A stretch of DNA of 64,000 bases from Desulfovibrio sp. (GCF_034006445.1 NZ_JAVESS010000004.1:62001-126000); one strand, 5' to 3'; numbered from the stretch's first letter, positions 26,212-35,741 are shown. Program-made: numbers and translations. Notes: generated by a model not told the origin, from the letters alone.

Positions 26212-26264
26212 AGGCTTCTTCGATTTGGGCTGCCTGCGCGGCGGCGGTATGCGCGACTGGGCAT

Positions 26265-27863
26265 GGGTATGCGTGGTGGGTGCTCTGAAGAAATAAAGCA
26301 GGGCCTGTCCTTTGAGAGGTGGCTTATGTGCCCTGCGGGCACGGGGGCTTTTCTTTATTTTAGTTTGGGCCGCCTCCGGCGGGGGGGCGTGGGTATGCGC
26401 GACGGGCGCTCTGAAGAAATAAAGCAGGGCTTGTCCTTTGAGAGGCGGCTTCTGTGCCCTGCGGACACGGAGGCCTTTTTTTATTTGTTGTTTGGGCCGC
26501 CTCCGGCGGGGGCAAGGCGGGGCCGGTTATGGGGCTGCGCCCCCTTCTCGGCCCCCCTTGCATCCCCCCCGAAGCACCCCGCTTGGGCTTTCCCATTCTC
26601 GTCATTTCACGAGGGCTGCGCGGCCCCTGCTGCGGGAGCTTCCTCGCTGCGCTCGGCGATCTCCCTCCGCGCCGCGCAATGCCAGCGTGCGCCTTCGCCT
26701 TGAATGAAGGGGCGGCGTCATAAAGAACCGAAGCCGACACGTCGGCGATCTCCCTGCGCGCCGCGCAATGCCAGCGTACGATCTCACCCTGAATACGGGT
26801 CGAGACATCTCGTTGGCAGTGGGGAGTCTCTGGGATGGCGTCAGGCTGCTGAAAAAAGACACGTTGCGACGTAGGGTTTTGGTCTTCGATGTGGCTCTTT
26901 TCTGTTGCGTCCAAAAAAGTCGCCCAGTTTAGCATGGTTTGCCCCAAGTTTTTGTCACGCAAGCAAGACACTCAAGCCAGTGCAATTGCTCGGCCAATGC
27001 CCAGGCAGATGCCGGGTGCGGCGTCATAAAGAACCGAAGTCGACACGTCGGCCAGGTTCGTGCGTATGCGCTCTTCTCCAACGGAGATTGGTAATTTCTG
27101 CCCCCCCCCACAGCCAACCAGACGCCCCCGATTTCCCATTCAGCGCGAAAGCGCACGTTGGCATTGCGCGGCGCGGAGGGAGATCACCGAGCGAAGCGAG
27201 GAAGCTCCCGGAGCAAAAGCCGCGCAGCCCTCGGAGAATGGTGGAATATGGAAAGCCCTAAAGGGCTAACCCGTGGGAGTGGAGAGGTGCGACAAGCCCA
27301 GCGGGGTCGTCCGGGGGGAGTGCAGAGGGGGCCTCGGAGGGGCGGCAGCCCCTAACAGGCCCCCATCTGCCCCCGCCGGAGGCGGCCCAAACTAAAATAA
27401 AGAAAAGTTCCCGTGCCCGCAGGGCACAGAAGCCACCTCTCAAAGGACAAGCCCACACCCCAAATTCTCTGCCAACGAGCCCGCTCTTAACAACCAAGCG
27501 CCACTCCTGAGACTTCCTGCAGCCAACCAGACGCCCCCGATTTCCCATTCAGCGCGAAAGCGCACGCTGGCATTACGCGGCGCGGAGGGAGATCACAGAG
27601 CGAAGCGAGGAAGCTCCCGGAGCAAAAGCCGCGCAACCCTCGCGGAATGGTGGAATATGGAAAGCCCTAAAGGGCTAACCCGTGGGAGTGGAGAGGTGCG
27701 ACAAGCCCAGCGGGGTCGTCCGGGGGGAGTGCAGAGGGGGCCTCGGAGGGGCAGCAGCCCCTAACAGGCCCCCATCTGCCCCCGCCGGAGGCGGCCCAAA
27801 CTAAAATAAAGAAAAGCTCCCGTGCCCGCAGGGCACAGAAGCCACCTCTCAAAGGACAAGCCC
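26265..27863. repeat. Gene-free field of direct and inverted repeats
   Basis: The gap between ruvC and the cyclophilin gene (26212-28022) holds no supported gene. Direct 126-bp units start at 26265 and 26391. A roughly 340-bp element occurs in two nearly identical minus-sense copies, 27111-27453 and 27520-27862 (period 409), and in a diverged plus-sense copy at about 26427-26700. Each has AAAGGACAAGCC, a GTGCCC/GGGCAC mini-hairpin, CCGCCTCCGGCGGGGG and CGCGGAGGGAGATC. A 35-bp piece containing AAAGAACCGAAG is repeated at about 26710 and 27019. Frames open through these repeats change between copies and look non-coding. Confidence 0.75.
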
Positions 27864-27960
27864 TGCTTTGTTTTGCTTTGAGCAGTCGACCACAAAGAGC
27901 ACTTACTCGCTCCGCAACCGCGCAAAATCAAAGATAAAAAGCCACCGTGCCCGCAGGCAC

Positions 27961-27985
27961 AAAAAAAGGGCCTTGCGGCCCTTTT
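27961..27985 (-). terminator. Terminator of the cyclophilin gene
   Basis: On the minus strand AAAAGGGCC and GGCCCTTTT pair around GCAA and run into seven T residues, 38 bases after the stop codon. Confidence 0.8.
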
Positions 27986-28022
27986 CCTGCGCCAAAGCGC
28001 AAACCATCACTGCGCAGCAGCA

Positions 28023-28640
28023 CTACTCTACAATCACGGCCTTCTTGATGATGACATTTTCCATAGGCACGTCGTCATAATAGCCCTTTTTGCCAGTGGT
28101 GACAGCGGCGATCTTGTCCACCACTTCCTGACCCTTGATCACCTTGCCAAAGACCGCATAGCCCCAACCCTGGGGCGTCTGGCTCTTGAAGTCCAGAAAG
28201 TCATTGTCCTTGGTATTGATGAAGAACTGGGCGGTGGCCGAATGCGGCTCGCCGGTGCGGGCCATGGCAATGGTGTACTTTTTATTTTTGAGGCCGTTGT
28301 CCGCTTCGTTGCGGATGGCGGCGCGGGTTTCTTTCTGCTTCAGGTCAGGCGTGAACCCGCCGCCCTGAATCATAAAACTCTTGATGACACGGTGAAAAAC
28401 AGTGCCGTCGTAAAAACCAGATTTGACGTACTGCACAAAGTTGGCGGTGCTGATGGGGGCTTTACGGGCGTCCAGGCGCACGATGATGTCGCCATAGTTG
28501 GTCTCAAGCTTCACAGCCGGATCGGGAGTGGCGGCATGAGCGGAAGAAAACCCGAGCCCCACGGCCATGAGCGGGGCCGCCATCAGACAGAGAGACAGGG
28601 CAAGGGCGCGAAACATGACGCCGGAACGGAAAAATTTCAT
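28023..28640 (-). CDS. Periplasmic cyclophilin-type peptidyl-prolyl isomerase
   Basis: 205 residues. A signal peptide (ALALSLCLMAAPLMAVGLGF, cleavage likely after SSAHA) precedes a complete cyclophilin domain. Core residues are present: FHRVIKSFMIQGGGF (catalytic Arg), MARTGEPHSATAQFFIN and GYAVFGKVIKGQEVVD. It catalyses prolyl cis-trans isomerisation, here probably on exported proteins, as PpiA does in E. coli. Start at 28640 has AAGGAG upstream. The frame to 28781 adds a poor leader. It is flanked by the repeat field downstream and repeat A upstream. Confidence 0.93.
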   Translation of the reverse strand: MKFFRSGVMFRALALSLCLMAAPLMAVGLGFSSAHAATPDPAVKLETNYGDIIVRLDARKAPISTANFVQYVKSGFYDGTVFHRVIKSFMIQGGGFTPDLKQKETRAAIRNEADNGLKNKKYTIAMARTGEPHSATAQFFINTKDNDFLDFKSQTPQGWGYAVFGKVIKGQEVVDKIAAVTTGKKGYYDDVPMENVIIKKAVIVE

Positions 28641-28782
28641 ATGTAACTCCTTACATTGCTGCGGTATGATGAAGGCCGGACGTCCGCCCGGCCGCTTTGC
28701 CACGCTACCACGGCAGCCCACGGCCATCAAGTTACTGTCAGATAACGGCTGTACGCCGTTTTGGCGACATATTGGCCGCACA

Positions 28783-28929
28783 AGCGCAGAGTAACTTTGA
28801 GAATGTACATTCTCAAAGTTTAAGGCACGCTCGCTACGGCGTTTAACCGTGCAGATAAACTGCGCTTACGCCTTCGCGGCGGGCGTCTGATCACGCACCC
28901 GCCAGAGCAATTTCAAAGTTAAATTGCTC
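28783..28929 (+). repeat. Repeat family A, copy 3
   Basis: About 147 bp, very similar to the first part of copy 2 (GTACATTCTCAAAGTTTAAG, CGCAGATAAACTGCGCTTACG without its first base, CGCCAGAGCAATTTC). It ends in a hairpin GAGCAATTT/AAATTGCTC at 28905-28929. It lies in the divergent gap between the cyclophilin and Bax-inhibitor genes (28641-29183). Confidence 0.8.
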
Positions 28930-29026
28930 AAATGTCACACGCCGTCTCGTGCGGCATCCTGCGCCCACATGCGGCCTTTGCGCGTGGCCGCATCCGGCGT
29001 TGGCGGCGTTTTGCGCGGGGCGGGAC

Positions 29027-29054
29027 TTGCTAAACCTGGCTTGTGTCATATAGT
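29027..29054 (+). promoter_or_regulatory. Possible sigma-70 promoter for the BI-1 gene
   Basis: TTGCTA (29027-29032) and TATAGT (29049-29054) are 16 bases apart. They leave a leader of about 120 bases before the ATG at 29184. Confidence 0.4.
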
Positions 29055-29183
29055 ATAGGCAAGAAGACAGGAGATACGGCTTGTCCGGCATGCGTAAGGA
29101 AATCATCCTCGCGGCAGCGCCGTGCGTCAGCCCGTGGAGGAATGCCGGGCCGGTCAGGCTTCAACAGTTTTTCGGAGGATATA

Positions 29184-29888
29184 ATGTCGAATACTCGCAG
29201 TGTTGCGCAAAGCGGCGTCAGTAGCGTTGCTTCCATTTACATGCGTCAGGTTTACCAGTGGATGACCGTGGGCCTTGGCGTCACGACTCTTATGGCCTGG
29301 TTTGTCGCAAGCACGCCCGCCGTGCAGCAGGTTATTTTCGGCAACTCGCTGATCATGATCGCCCTTATCGTGGCCCAGTTCGGCCTGGTCATCGCCCTTT
29401 CTGCCGCCGTGCACAAAATGTCCGGCAGTACGGCCACAGGCCTGTTTCTGCTGTATTCGGCGCTGACAGGGGCCACGCTGTCGTCCATTTTTGTAATCTA
29501 TCCCATCGCGTCCATCACCAACGCCTTTCTGGTCACCACGGGCACCTTCCTGGCCATGACCGTCTACGGCACAGTGACCAAGCGCGATCTGACCGCCATG
29601 GGCAGCTTCCTGTTCATGGGCCTCATCGGCATTGTCATCGCCATGGTCGTCAATATCTTCCTGAAGAGCGCCATGATGGACTTTGTGGTGAGCTGCCTTG
29701 GCGTACTTATTTTTACGGGCCTCACCGCCTATGACACGCAAAAGCTGCGCCGGTTCGGTGAAAGCGCCCCTCTGGACGATGCGACGGCAGTACGCCGTGG
29801 CGCCATCCTGGGCGCGCTGACCCTGTATCTGGACTTTATCAATCTTTTCCTCATGCTGCTGCGCCTTTTCGGCGGCAACCGCAACTGA
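29184..29888 (+). CDS. Bax inhibitor-1/YccA family membrane protein
   Basis: 234 residues, seven predicted helices, family UPF0005/BI-1 (YccA/YbhL). Homologues act as pH-sensitive Ca leak channels or modulate FtsH proteolysis. The family signature (FTGLTAYDTQKLRRFGE) lies near residues 180-196, and the conserved C-terminal helix is GALTLYLDFINLFLMLLRLFG. Start at 29184 has CGGAGG upstream; the frame from 29043 adds a non-homologous leader. It is a single-gene unit closed by a strong terminator. Confidence 0.92.
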   Translation: MSNTRSVAQSGVSSVASIYMRQVYQWMTVGLGVTTLMAWFVASTPAVQQVIFGNSLIMIALIVAQFGLVIALSAAVHKMSGSTATGLFLLYSALTGATLSSIFVIYPIASITNAFLVTTGTFLAMTVYGTVTKRDLTAMGSFLFMGLIGIVIAMVVNIFLKSAMMDFVVSCLGVLIFTGLTAYDTQKLRRFGESAPLDDATAVRRGAILGALTLYLDFINLFLMLLRLFGGNRN

Positions 29889-29930
29889 TAGCCGCGCCTT
29901 GGGCACAGCCTGAGAGCAAGCACGTAGTGG

Positions 29931-29962
29931 GGGGCAAAAGGTCTGGCCTTTTGCCCCTTTTT
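29931..29962 (+). terminator. Rho-independent terminator
   Basis: GGGGCAAAAGG (29931-29941) pairs with CCTTTTGCCCC (29947-29957) and runs into TTTTT. It separates the BI-1 gene from RNase R. Confidence 0.85.
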
Positions 29963-29979
29963 CGTGCCTTGCAGAGTGA

Positions 29980-32574
29980 ATGAACTTTATGAAAAAACAA
30001 AAAAATATTCGCGGCGGCACTGGTGCTTCCGCGACCGCTGGCAGCGTTCCTTCTCATGAAGAACTGCTGCAAACGCTTGCCGCCCAGAACCGCCCCATGC
30101 GCCTGGACGGCCTTTTACGCATTCTGGGGCTTGCCCGCCGCGACAGAAAAGAACTGGAAGCCGCGCTGGAAGACCTTGAACAGCAGGGCCGTGCGCTACG
30201 ACTGCGCGGGGGCCTGTGGATACGGCCCGAAAGCCTGAAAACCATTACCGGGCGCTTCAGCGCCCTGCGCGAGGGCGCGGGCTTTGTGACGCCCATGCGC
30301 CCTGCCGATGCTGACGACCTGGGCGGTGCGCGCTGGGAGTTTGCCGGGGACAAGGACATTTACATCCCCGCTGCCCAGAACGGCGGCGCATGGCACAAGG
30401 ATATGGTACGCGTGGCCCTTGCGCCCGGCGCGCCGCGCGGGCCTTCGGCTGAAGGGCGCGTCCTTGAAGTGCTTGAACGCGGCCTCAAGGAAGTGCCCGC
30501 GCACGTGGTCAGTCGCCACGGCAAAACCATCTTCTGCCGCCCGGCGGACAGCCGCCTGCCCGCCGACTTCAATGTGGAACTGCCCGAAGGCACGCCAGCC
30601 CCGGCTCAGGGAACCCTTGTGCTGCTGGAACCCGTCAAGTCACTGGCCTCTGATCTCTGGAGCGCCCGCCTTTTGGGCGACTACGGACGCGAGGACGACG
30701 TGGCCGTGCAGGAAGAGCTGGTCAAGCTCAACCACGAAGTGCCCCGCGACTTTCCCGCCGGAGTTCTGGCCGAGGCCCAGGCCTTGCCCGGAGAGCCGGA
30801 AGAAGCCGACTTCAAGGGCCGACAGGACGTGCGCCACCTCGCGCTGGTGACCATTGACGGCGCTGACGCCAGGGACTTTGACGACGCCATCCACGTGGAG
30901 GAGCAGCCCGCAGGCAAGGGCTGGATTCTGCGCGTGGCCATTGCCGACGTGAGCCATTATGTGCGCCCGCGCGGGCGCGGCTGCCCCGGCGCGCTTGACG
31001 CCGAAGCCCTTTCGCGCGGCAATTCCTGGTATTTTCCCCGTTCCGTGGAACCCATGCTGCCCGAGATTCTGTCCAACGGCCTGTGCAGCCTGCGCCCCAA
31101 CGTGAACAGGCTGGCCATGCTGGCAGAAATTCCCTTTACCGCCAAGGGCCAGCCGGGCAAGCCGCGTTTTTCGCAGGCTGTCATGCGCTCGGCAGCGCGC
31201 CTGACCTACGATCAGGTCAAGGCCTGCCTGCTGGACAAGGATGCCGCCGCCCTTGCCGACCTCAAGGCGCAGGAGCGCGGCGAAGAAGTGCTGGCCATGC
31301 TGGACAAGGCCTTTGCGCTTTATGCCGTACTGCGCGACGTGCGCCGTGAGCGCGGCACGCTGGACTTTGACCTGCCCGAAGCGGAATGCCGCCTGGACGA
31401 CCTTGGCCGCGTGGCCTGGCTTGGCCACCGCCTGCGGCACGACGCCCACCGCCTTATCGAAGAATTCATGATCGCGGCCAACGAGGCCGTGGCCCGTCAC
31501 CTGCGCGACGCGGACATTCCCTTTCTCTACCGCATACACCCCGAACCTGACCCCGAAAGGCTTGAAAGCCTTTTTGACACGCTGGAGGCCACGGGTTTTG
31601 AAAACCTGCCGCCCCGGCCCACGGCGGCCTCCATGCAGGGCGTACTGGCCGCAGTTCAAGGCACGCCGCAGGAATTCCTGGTCAACCGCCTCTGCCTGCG
31701 GGCCATGCCCCAGGCGCGCTACATGCCCGTTAACGAAGGGCACTTCGGGCTGGCATCCGTGGCGTATTGCCACTTTACCTCGCCCATCCGCCGCTATGCC
31801 GACCTGCTCACCCACAGGGCGCTCAAAACGTCGCTGGGGCTGGACGCCGGGCCTGTGCCTGCCGGGCAGAAGCTTTTGCGCATAGCAGACCAGCTGAACA
31901 GGCGCGAGCGGGCGGCCATGGCCTGCGAACGCGAGATGGACCGCCGCCTGGGCTGCCTTGCCCTGTTGCCCCGCGTGGGCGAGCATTTCAGCGGCATTGT
32001 GGCGGGCGTGACGGACTTTGGCGTTTTTGTGGAACTGACCGAAATGCCTGTGGAAGGCATGATCCGCGTGGAAGACCTGGGCGACGACTGGTACGACTTT
32101 GACGCCCGCACCATGAGCCTTGTGGGCCAGCATTCCGGTATCATCTGGCACATGGGCCAGAAGCTGGACGTGGCCTTGAGCGAAGTGAACCTGGGCCGCC
32201 TTGAAATCCGCCTTATGCCGCTGGAACTGCCCAAGGGCATGGGCAGCCGGGGCGCGCGAAACGCACGTGGTAAAGGCGCGCGCGGTAAGGGCGCGGGGGC
32301 GGGCCGTGCTGCCGGGGGCCGCAAGGGTTCATCCTCCGGCTGGAAGCTGGTTTCGCCCGGCGACGGCGATGGCCCCGGCAAAAAAGGAACGTCGGGCAAG
32401 CCCGCCAGAAAAGGCAAAAAGAACGGCGCGGGTAAACCCGCCCAGCCCGGCAGACCGTCGGCCCGTAAAGGCAACGGCCAAGGCGGCCAAGGCGGCAAAG
32501 GCGGTAAAAATGGTACAACCGCGCCCGCAAAATCCGGCAGGCCCGGCAAGAAATCAGCAGGAAAACGCGGCTGA
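29980..32574 (+). CDS. rnr: Ribonuclease R
   Basis: 864 residues. A 3'-to-5' exoribonuclease that degrades structured RNA. Order: N-terminal winged helix (LRILGLARRDRKELEAALEDL), cold-shock domains, the RNB catalytic domain (active-site Asp cluster in DGADARDFDDAIHVE, then YVRPRGRGCPGALDAEALSRG and YCHFTSPIRRYADLLTHRAL), then an S1 domain (GIVAGVTDFGVFVELTEMPVEGM). The last roughly 115 residues are a Gly/Lys/Arg-rich basic tail, long even for RNase R, probably for RNA binding. Start at 29980 (a second Met follows at 29989) has only a weak ribosome site. Its stop overlaps the MurJ start as TGATG. Confidence 0.95.
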   Translation: MNFMKKQKNIRGGTGASATAGSVPSHEELLQTLAAQNRPMRLDGLLRILGLARRDRKELEAALEDLEQQGRALRLRGGLWIRPESLKTITGRFSALREGAGFVTPMRPADADDLGGARWEFAGDKDIYIPAAQNGGAWHKDMVRVALAPGAPRGPSAEGRVLEVLERGLKEVPAHVVSRHGKTIFCRPADSRLPADFNVELPEGTPAPAQGTLVLLEPVKSLASDLWSARLLGDYGREDDVAVQEELVKLNHEVPRDFPAGVLAEAQALPGEPEEADFKGRQDVRHLALVTIDGADARDFDDAIHVEEQPAGKGWILRVAIADVSHYVRPRGRGCPGALDAEALSRGNSWYFPRSVEPMLPEILSNGLCSLRPNVNRLAMLAEIPFTAKGQPGKPRFSQAVMRSAARLTYDQVKACLLDKDAAALADLKAQERGEEVLAMLDKAFALYAVLRDVRRERGTLDFDLPEAECRLDDLGRVAWLGHRLRHDAHRLIEEFMIAANEAVARHLRDADIPFLYRIHPEPDPERLESLFDTLEATGFENLPPRPTAASMQGVLAAVQGTPQEFLVNRLCLRAMPQARYMPVNEGHFGLASVAYCHFTSPIRRYADLLTHRALKTSLGLDAGPVPAGQKLLRIADQLNRRERAAMACEREMDRRLGCLALLPRVGEHFSGIVAGVTDFGVFVELTEMPVEGMIRVEDLGDDWYDFDARTMSLVGQHSGIIWHMGQKLDVALSEVNLGRLEIRLMPLELPKGMGSRGARNARGKGARGKGAGAGRAAGGRKGSSSGWKLVSPGDGDGPGKKGTSGKPARKGKKNGAGKPAQPGRPSARKGNGQGGQGGKGGKNGTTAPAKSGRPGKKSAGKRG

Positions 32575-34187
32575 TGGGCCTTCTGTCCGCCAGACAGCGC
32601 ATGGGTGCGGCGGCCCTTATTCTGGCCGCCAGCACCATCATTTCACGCCTCATGGGCCTTGTGCGCGACAAGGTCATCTCGTGGCAGTTCGGAGCCGGAG
32701 GCGAGGCGGACATGTACTTTGCCGCCTTTGTGGTGCCGGACATCATCAATTACATGCTGGCTGGCGGCTTTATGTCCATCACCATCATCCCCCTGCTGTC
32801 GCGCCGCTTTCAGGAGGATGAGGACGACGCCTGGAAGTTTTTTTCCTGCGTGTTCTGCTGGATGGGTACGGCCTCCCTGGCTCTTACCATTGCGGGCATG
32901 CTGGCCGCCGAACCCCTGGCCCGCCTGATAGCCCCCGGCTTTACGCCGGAGCAGTGGCTGCGGCTGGCCTTTTTCATGCGCATCGTGCTGCCCGCGCAGA
33001 TTTTCTTTCTCTGCGGGGCCTGCATAACGGCCCTGCTTTTTATGCGGCGGCAGTTCCGCGTGCCAGCGCTGGCTCCCATCATCTACAACGGCGGCATCAT
33101 CCTTGGCGGCCTGACCCTGCCCTGGCTGGCCGGGCTGCCTCTGGTGCAGAACGCGCTGCCCGCCTCCATACTCAAACACCTTGAGGGCATGACGGGCTAC
33201 TGCGTGGGCGTGACCTTCGGGGCCGCCATCGGCACCTTCATTCTGCCCCTCATGGTCGCCCTGCAGGACGGCATGCGCCTGCGGGCCGTGTGGCGGCATC
33301 CCCTCATGGGCAAATTTCTTGTCACCGCCCTGCCCCTCATGCTGGGGCAGACCATCATGATGCTGGACGAGCAGTTTTTGCGCGTTTTCGGCTCGCTGGT
33401 GGGCGACGGAGCCGTAAGCCTGCTCAACTACGCGCGGCGCATCACGCAAGTGCCTGTGGGCCTTATGGGGCAGGCCGCCGCTGTGGCGTCGTATCCCTTT
33501 CTGGTCAAGCTGCTTACCGATGGCGACAGGGAGGGCTTTGACCGTACCCTGCGCACGGCCTTGCGGGCCAGTCTGGGGCTTATCATCCCCTGCGCTCTGG
33601 CCATGACGGCCTGCGCCGGGCCTATTTTGGGCGTCATTTTTCAGGGCGGCCGCTTTGGCCCCGCCGAAACCCTTGCCGCCACCCCGCTCACGCAAATCAT
33701 GCTGGCAGCCACGCCGTTCTGGATCATCTACATGGTGCTGGTACGGGCCTATTACGCCCACGGCGACACCATTACTCCTGCTGTCACCGGCACAATCATG
33801 ACAGTGGTTTGCCTGCCCATTTACTATTATTGGGCTGTGCCGCACGGGGCATGGGCCATTGCCGCCCTTTCCGGCCTGAGCGTGAGCCTTTACGTGCTGT
33901 GGCTCATGGCGCTGTGGGCCAGGCGGCAGGGACAGGGCGCTTTTGCCGGCCTGTGCGGTCTTGCGTTACGCGCCATAGGCTGCTCTCTGCCCGGCACTGC
34001 CGCCGCGTGGTGGCTGAGCGCCTATACCCTCAACCGCGCGGCTGATCTTGGCCTGCATGCCCTGTGGGCGGCCCTGCTGGCTCTTGCCCTGGGCGGCTGC
34101 GCCTTTTTGCTGCTTTTTTTGCCCTTGTGCCTGTGGCTGGCCCCATCCATTATGGAACCGGTATTGCGAAAATTACGGCGAACATAA
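32574..34187 (+). CDS. murJ: Lipid II flippase MurJ
   Basis: 537 residues, about 14 membrane helices, MviN/MurJ family of the MOP superfamily. It moves lipid-linked peptidoglycan precursor to the periplasmic side. Seen: TIISRLMGLVRDKVISWQFG and DMYFAAFVVPDIINYMLAGG at the N-terminus (conserved Arg and Asp in the central cavity) and RITQVPVGLMGQAAAVASYPFL midway. Translationally coupled to rnr. The two small membrane-protein genes follow it directly and may belong to the same transcript. Confidence 0.94.
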   Translation: MGLLSARQRMGAAALILAASTIISRLMGLVRDKVISWQFGAGGEADMYFAAFVVPDIINYMLAGGFMSITIIPLLSRRFQEDEDDAWKFFSCVFCWMGTASLALTIAGMLAAEPLARLIAPGFTPEQWLRLAFFMRIVLPAQIFFLCGACITALLFMRRQFRVPALAPIIYNGGIILGGLTLPWLAGLPLVQNALPASILKHLEGMTGYCVGVTFGAAIGTFILPLMVALQDGMRLRAVWRHPLMGKFLVTALPLMLGQTIMMLDEQFLRVFGSLVGDGAVSLLNYARRITQVPVGLMGQAAAVASYPFLVKLLTDGDREGFDRTLRTALRASLGLIIPCALAMTACAGPILGVIFQGGRFGPAETLAATPLTQIMLAATPFWIIYMVLVRAYYAHGDTITPAVTGTIMTVVCLPIYYYWAVPHGAWAIAALSGLSVSLYVLWLMALWARRQGQGAFAGLCGLALRAIGCSLPGTAAAWWLSAYTLNRAADLGLHALWAALLALALGGCAFLLLFLPLCLWLAPSIMEPVLRKLRRT

Positions 34188-34209
34188 GTCTGCTCAAAAG
34201 GGTGCGCGC

Positions 34210-34746
34210 ATGATCGTTGAACGCATTGAGCATGTGGTAAATGCCACGACCAGGTTCGTAGTAGACTTCTGGGTGCGGCACTGGCCGTTATTGCTGCTCA
34301 TCCTGTGTGCTGTTCTGGATTTCCTGGGCGAGGATGACATCATAAGCAGGCTTGTTTTCGCCGCGAGTTTTGTGGGTACAGTTGCTTGCCTAAAGGCGTT
34401 TCACCTTGAACGCTGCTTCTGGATATACGGACTGGCGTTTATGGGCCTTCCCTTTGTAGCCTTTGATCCAGTCAATATGCACGAAATACAGAAATCTCTG
34501 CATCTGGAAGCGTTAGACTACAATATTATATGGCGACTTACAGAAGCAGTGCAATGGACGGGAGTCATTATAGCACTGTCAGTCGGGCTTTATTTTTTGT
34601 GCTTTCGGCATAGGATCAGCCCCACAGCCCTTATTAAAATACCTCTGACCGTCTTTTGCATGTACGTATTCTTACAACCGGTTTTCATGCTTACATGGTT
34701 TATCCTGATAATGCAGGCATATGGCATTCTCGGCATACCCGAGTGA
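34210..34746 (+). CDS. Small membrane protein, tandem paralogue 1
   Basis: 178 residues, not recognised. An amphipathic N-terminus (MIVERIEHVVNATTRFVVDF) is followed by about five hydrophobic segments: WPLLLLILCAVLDFL, LVFAASFVGTVACLK, FWIYGLAFMGLPFVAF, GVIIALSVGLYFLCF and IPLTVFCMYVFLQPVFMLTW. No soluble domain or charged catalytic motif is seen. Start at 34210; upstream is only AAAAGGGTGCGCGC, shared with paralogue 2. Base composition is more AT-rich than the surrounding genes, which suggests acquisition by transfer. Confidence 0.75.
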   Translation: MIVERIEHVVNATTRFVVDFWVRHWPLLLLILCAVLDFLGEDDIISRLVFAASFVGTVACLKAFHLERCFWIYGLAFMGLPFVAFDPVNMHEIQKSLHLEALDYNIIWRLTEAVQWTGVIIALSVGLYFLCFRHRISPTALIKIPLTVFCMYVFLQPVFMLTWFILIMQAYGILGIPE

Positions 34747-34842
34747 AAAATATCATTCGTGTCAGTAATTGACTCCAGCCTTTTGGGAATCATCTACAAT
34801 ACGAACCCACGATGAGACATACTTGCTCAAAAGGGTGCGCGC

Positions 34843-35403
34843 ATGATCGTTGAACGTATTGAGTATGTGGTAAATACCACGACCAGGTTCGTAGTAGATT
34901 TATGGGTGCGGCAGTGGCCGTTATTGCTGCTTACATTATGGGCTATGCAGGATGTACGATTATCGTTTGAACTCACCGACACGGCTGATGTTGTCACCAA
35001 TACTGCCATTGCTATCACGAGTTTTGCGGGTACGGTTGCTTGTCTGAAAATATTTCGGTTCGAGCGTAGCTTCTGGATGTATGTGCAGGTTTTTATAGGT
35101 GTTGGCGTTACTTTCTTCTTCACTAATGTTGAACTAACGCAACTGACGAGCGCCTTGCAACAGGACGCCTTTGACGAAATTTGGGTATACAGAATAGTAG
35201 AAGCCGCACTGTGGACAGGGATAGTTGCATTGCTGTCAGCAGGGCTGTATTTTTTACGCTTTCGCCGTAGGGCCTGCCCTTCAATTCTTATTAAAATACC
35301 CCTGACCACTTTTGTCATGTGCCTGTTCTTACAGCCAATTTCCATGTTTATATGGTTTGATCTCGTGATGCTTGCATGTGGCATTATGGGTAAACCCTTG
35401 TGA
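34843..35403 (+). CDS. Small membrane protein, tandem paralogue 2
   Basis: 186 residues, clearly homologous to the preceding gene: same opening (MIVERIEYVVNTTTRFVVDL), same segment order, same C-terminal block (IKIPLTTFVMCLFLQPISMF). The first 100 or so bases plus the 20-base leader are nearly identical between the two, while the middle has diverged strongly and carries an 8-residue insertion. A strong terminator follows. Function is unknown; a duplicated integral membrane protein with a fixed N-terminus and variable core could be an immunity or sensor protein, but that is speculation. Confidence 0.75.
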   Translation: MIVERIEYVVNTTTRFVVDLWVRQWPLLLLTLWAMQDVRLSFELTDTADVVTNTAIAITSFAGTVACLKIFRFERSFWMYVQVFIGVGVTFFFTNVELTQLTSALQQDAFDEIWVYRIVEAALWTGIVALLSAGLYFLRFRRRACPSILIKIPLTTFVMCLFLQPISMFIWFDLVMLACGIMGKPL

Positions 35404-35486
35404 GAAACATCCACAGCATTGCGGTACGCCTTTGAAATCCAGATTGCCCTGCGCCCCCCGACACTTCACTCAATATCCCCGCGTAC

Positions 35487-35520
35487 AAAGTAAAAACCCC
35501 CGTCAGGGGGTTTTTACTTT
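35487..35520. terminator. Bidirectional terminator
   Basis: Perfect 15-bp stem, AAAGTAAAAACCCCC with GGGGGTTTTTACTTT, loop GTCA. T tracts occur on both strands, between the plus-strand membrane genes and the minus-strand efflux operon. Confidence 0.85.
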
Positions 35521-35606
35521 GCGCCTTGGCTGAAGCCACGCACGTTGCGGCATTTTCGTTTACATGATGGCTGTTTCGCGCAGCCCTAACATACTAGACC
35601 CACAAT

Positions 35607-35672
35607 AAGAGTTTTGGGGGGAGGGGGCGTGGGGGAGGAGACCCTTTTGCAAAAGGGTCCCTCCCCCACAAG
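35607..35672 (+). repeat. Repeat family C, copy 2 (intact hairpin)
   Basis: AAGAGTTTTGGGGGGAGGGG leads into a long hairpin at 35629-35669: GTGGGGGAG and GACCCTTTT on the left, AAAAGGGTC and CTCCCCCAC on the right. A 40-base fragment of repeat B follows at 35683-35722. Nothing else is seen in 35404-35741. Confidence 0.75.
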
Positions 35673-35682
35673 ACATTTCAAA

Positions 35683-35722
35683 GGAAACGCTGATTTATAC
35701 CGTTTGGCGGCGTTGCTTCATT
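35683..35722 (+). repeat. Repeat family B, truncated copy
   Basis: GGAAACGCTGATTTATACCG and the next 20 bases match the start of the full B copies, then the similarity stops. It lies just past the stop of the last efflux gene. Confidence 0.7.
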
Positions 35723-35741
35723 CTCTGCGTCCTGCCTGGGC

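Noticed and set aside
26263..26703. 146-residue open frame across the tandem 126-bp units
   Set aside because: It is translation of the duplicated non-coding repeat, has no ribosome site, and the frame is not preserved in the other copies.
26265..27862. Possible CRISPR array in the repeat field
   Set aside because: Repeat units are 126-409 bp, few, and partly inverted; there are no short regular repeats with unique spacers and no cas genes.
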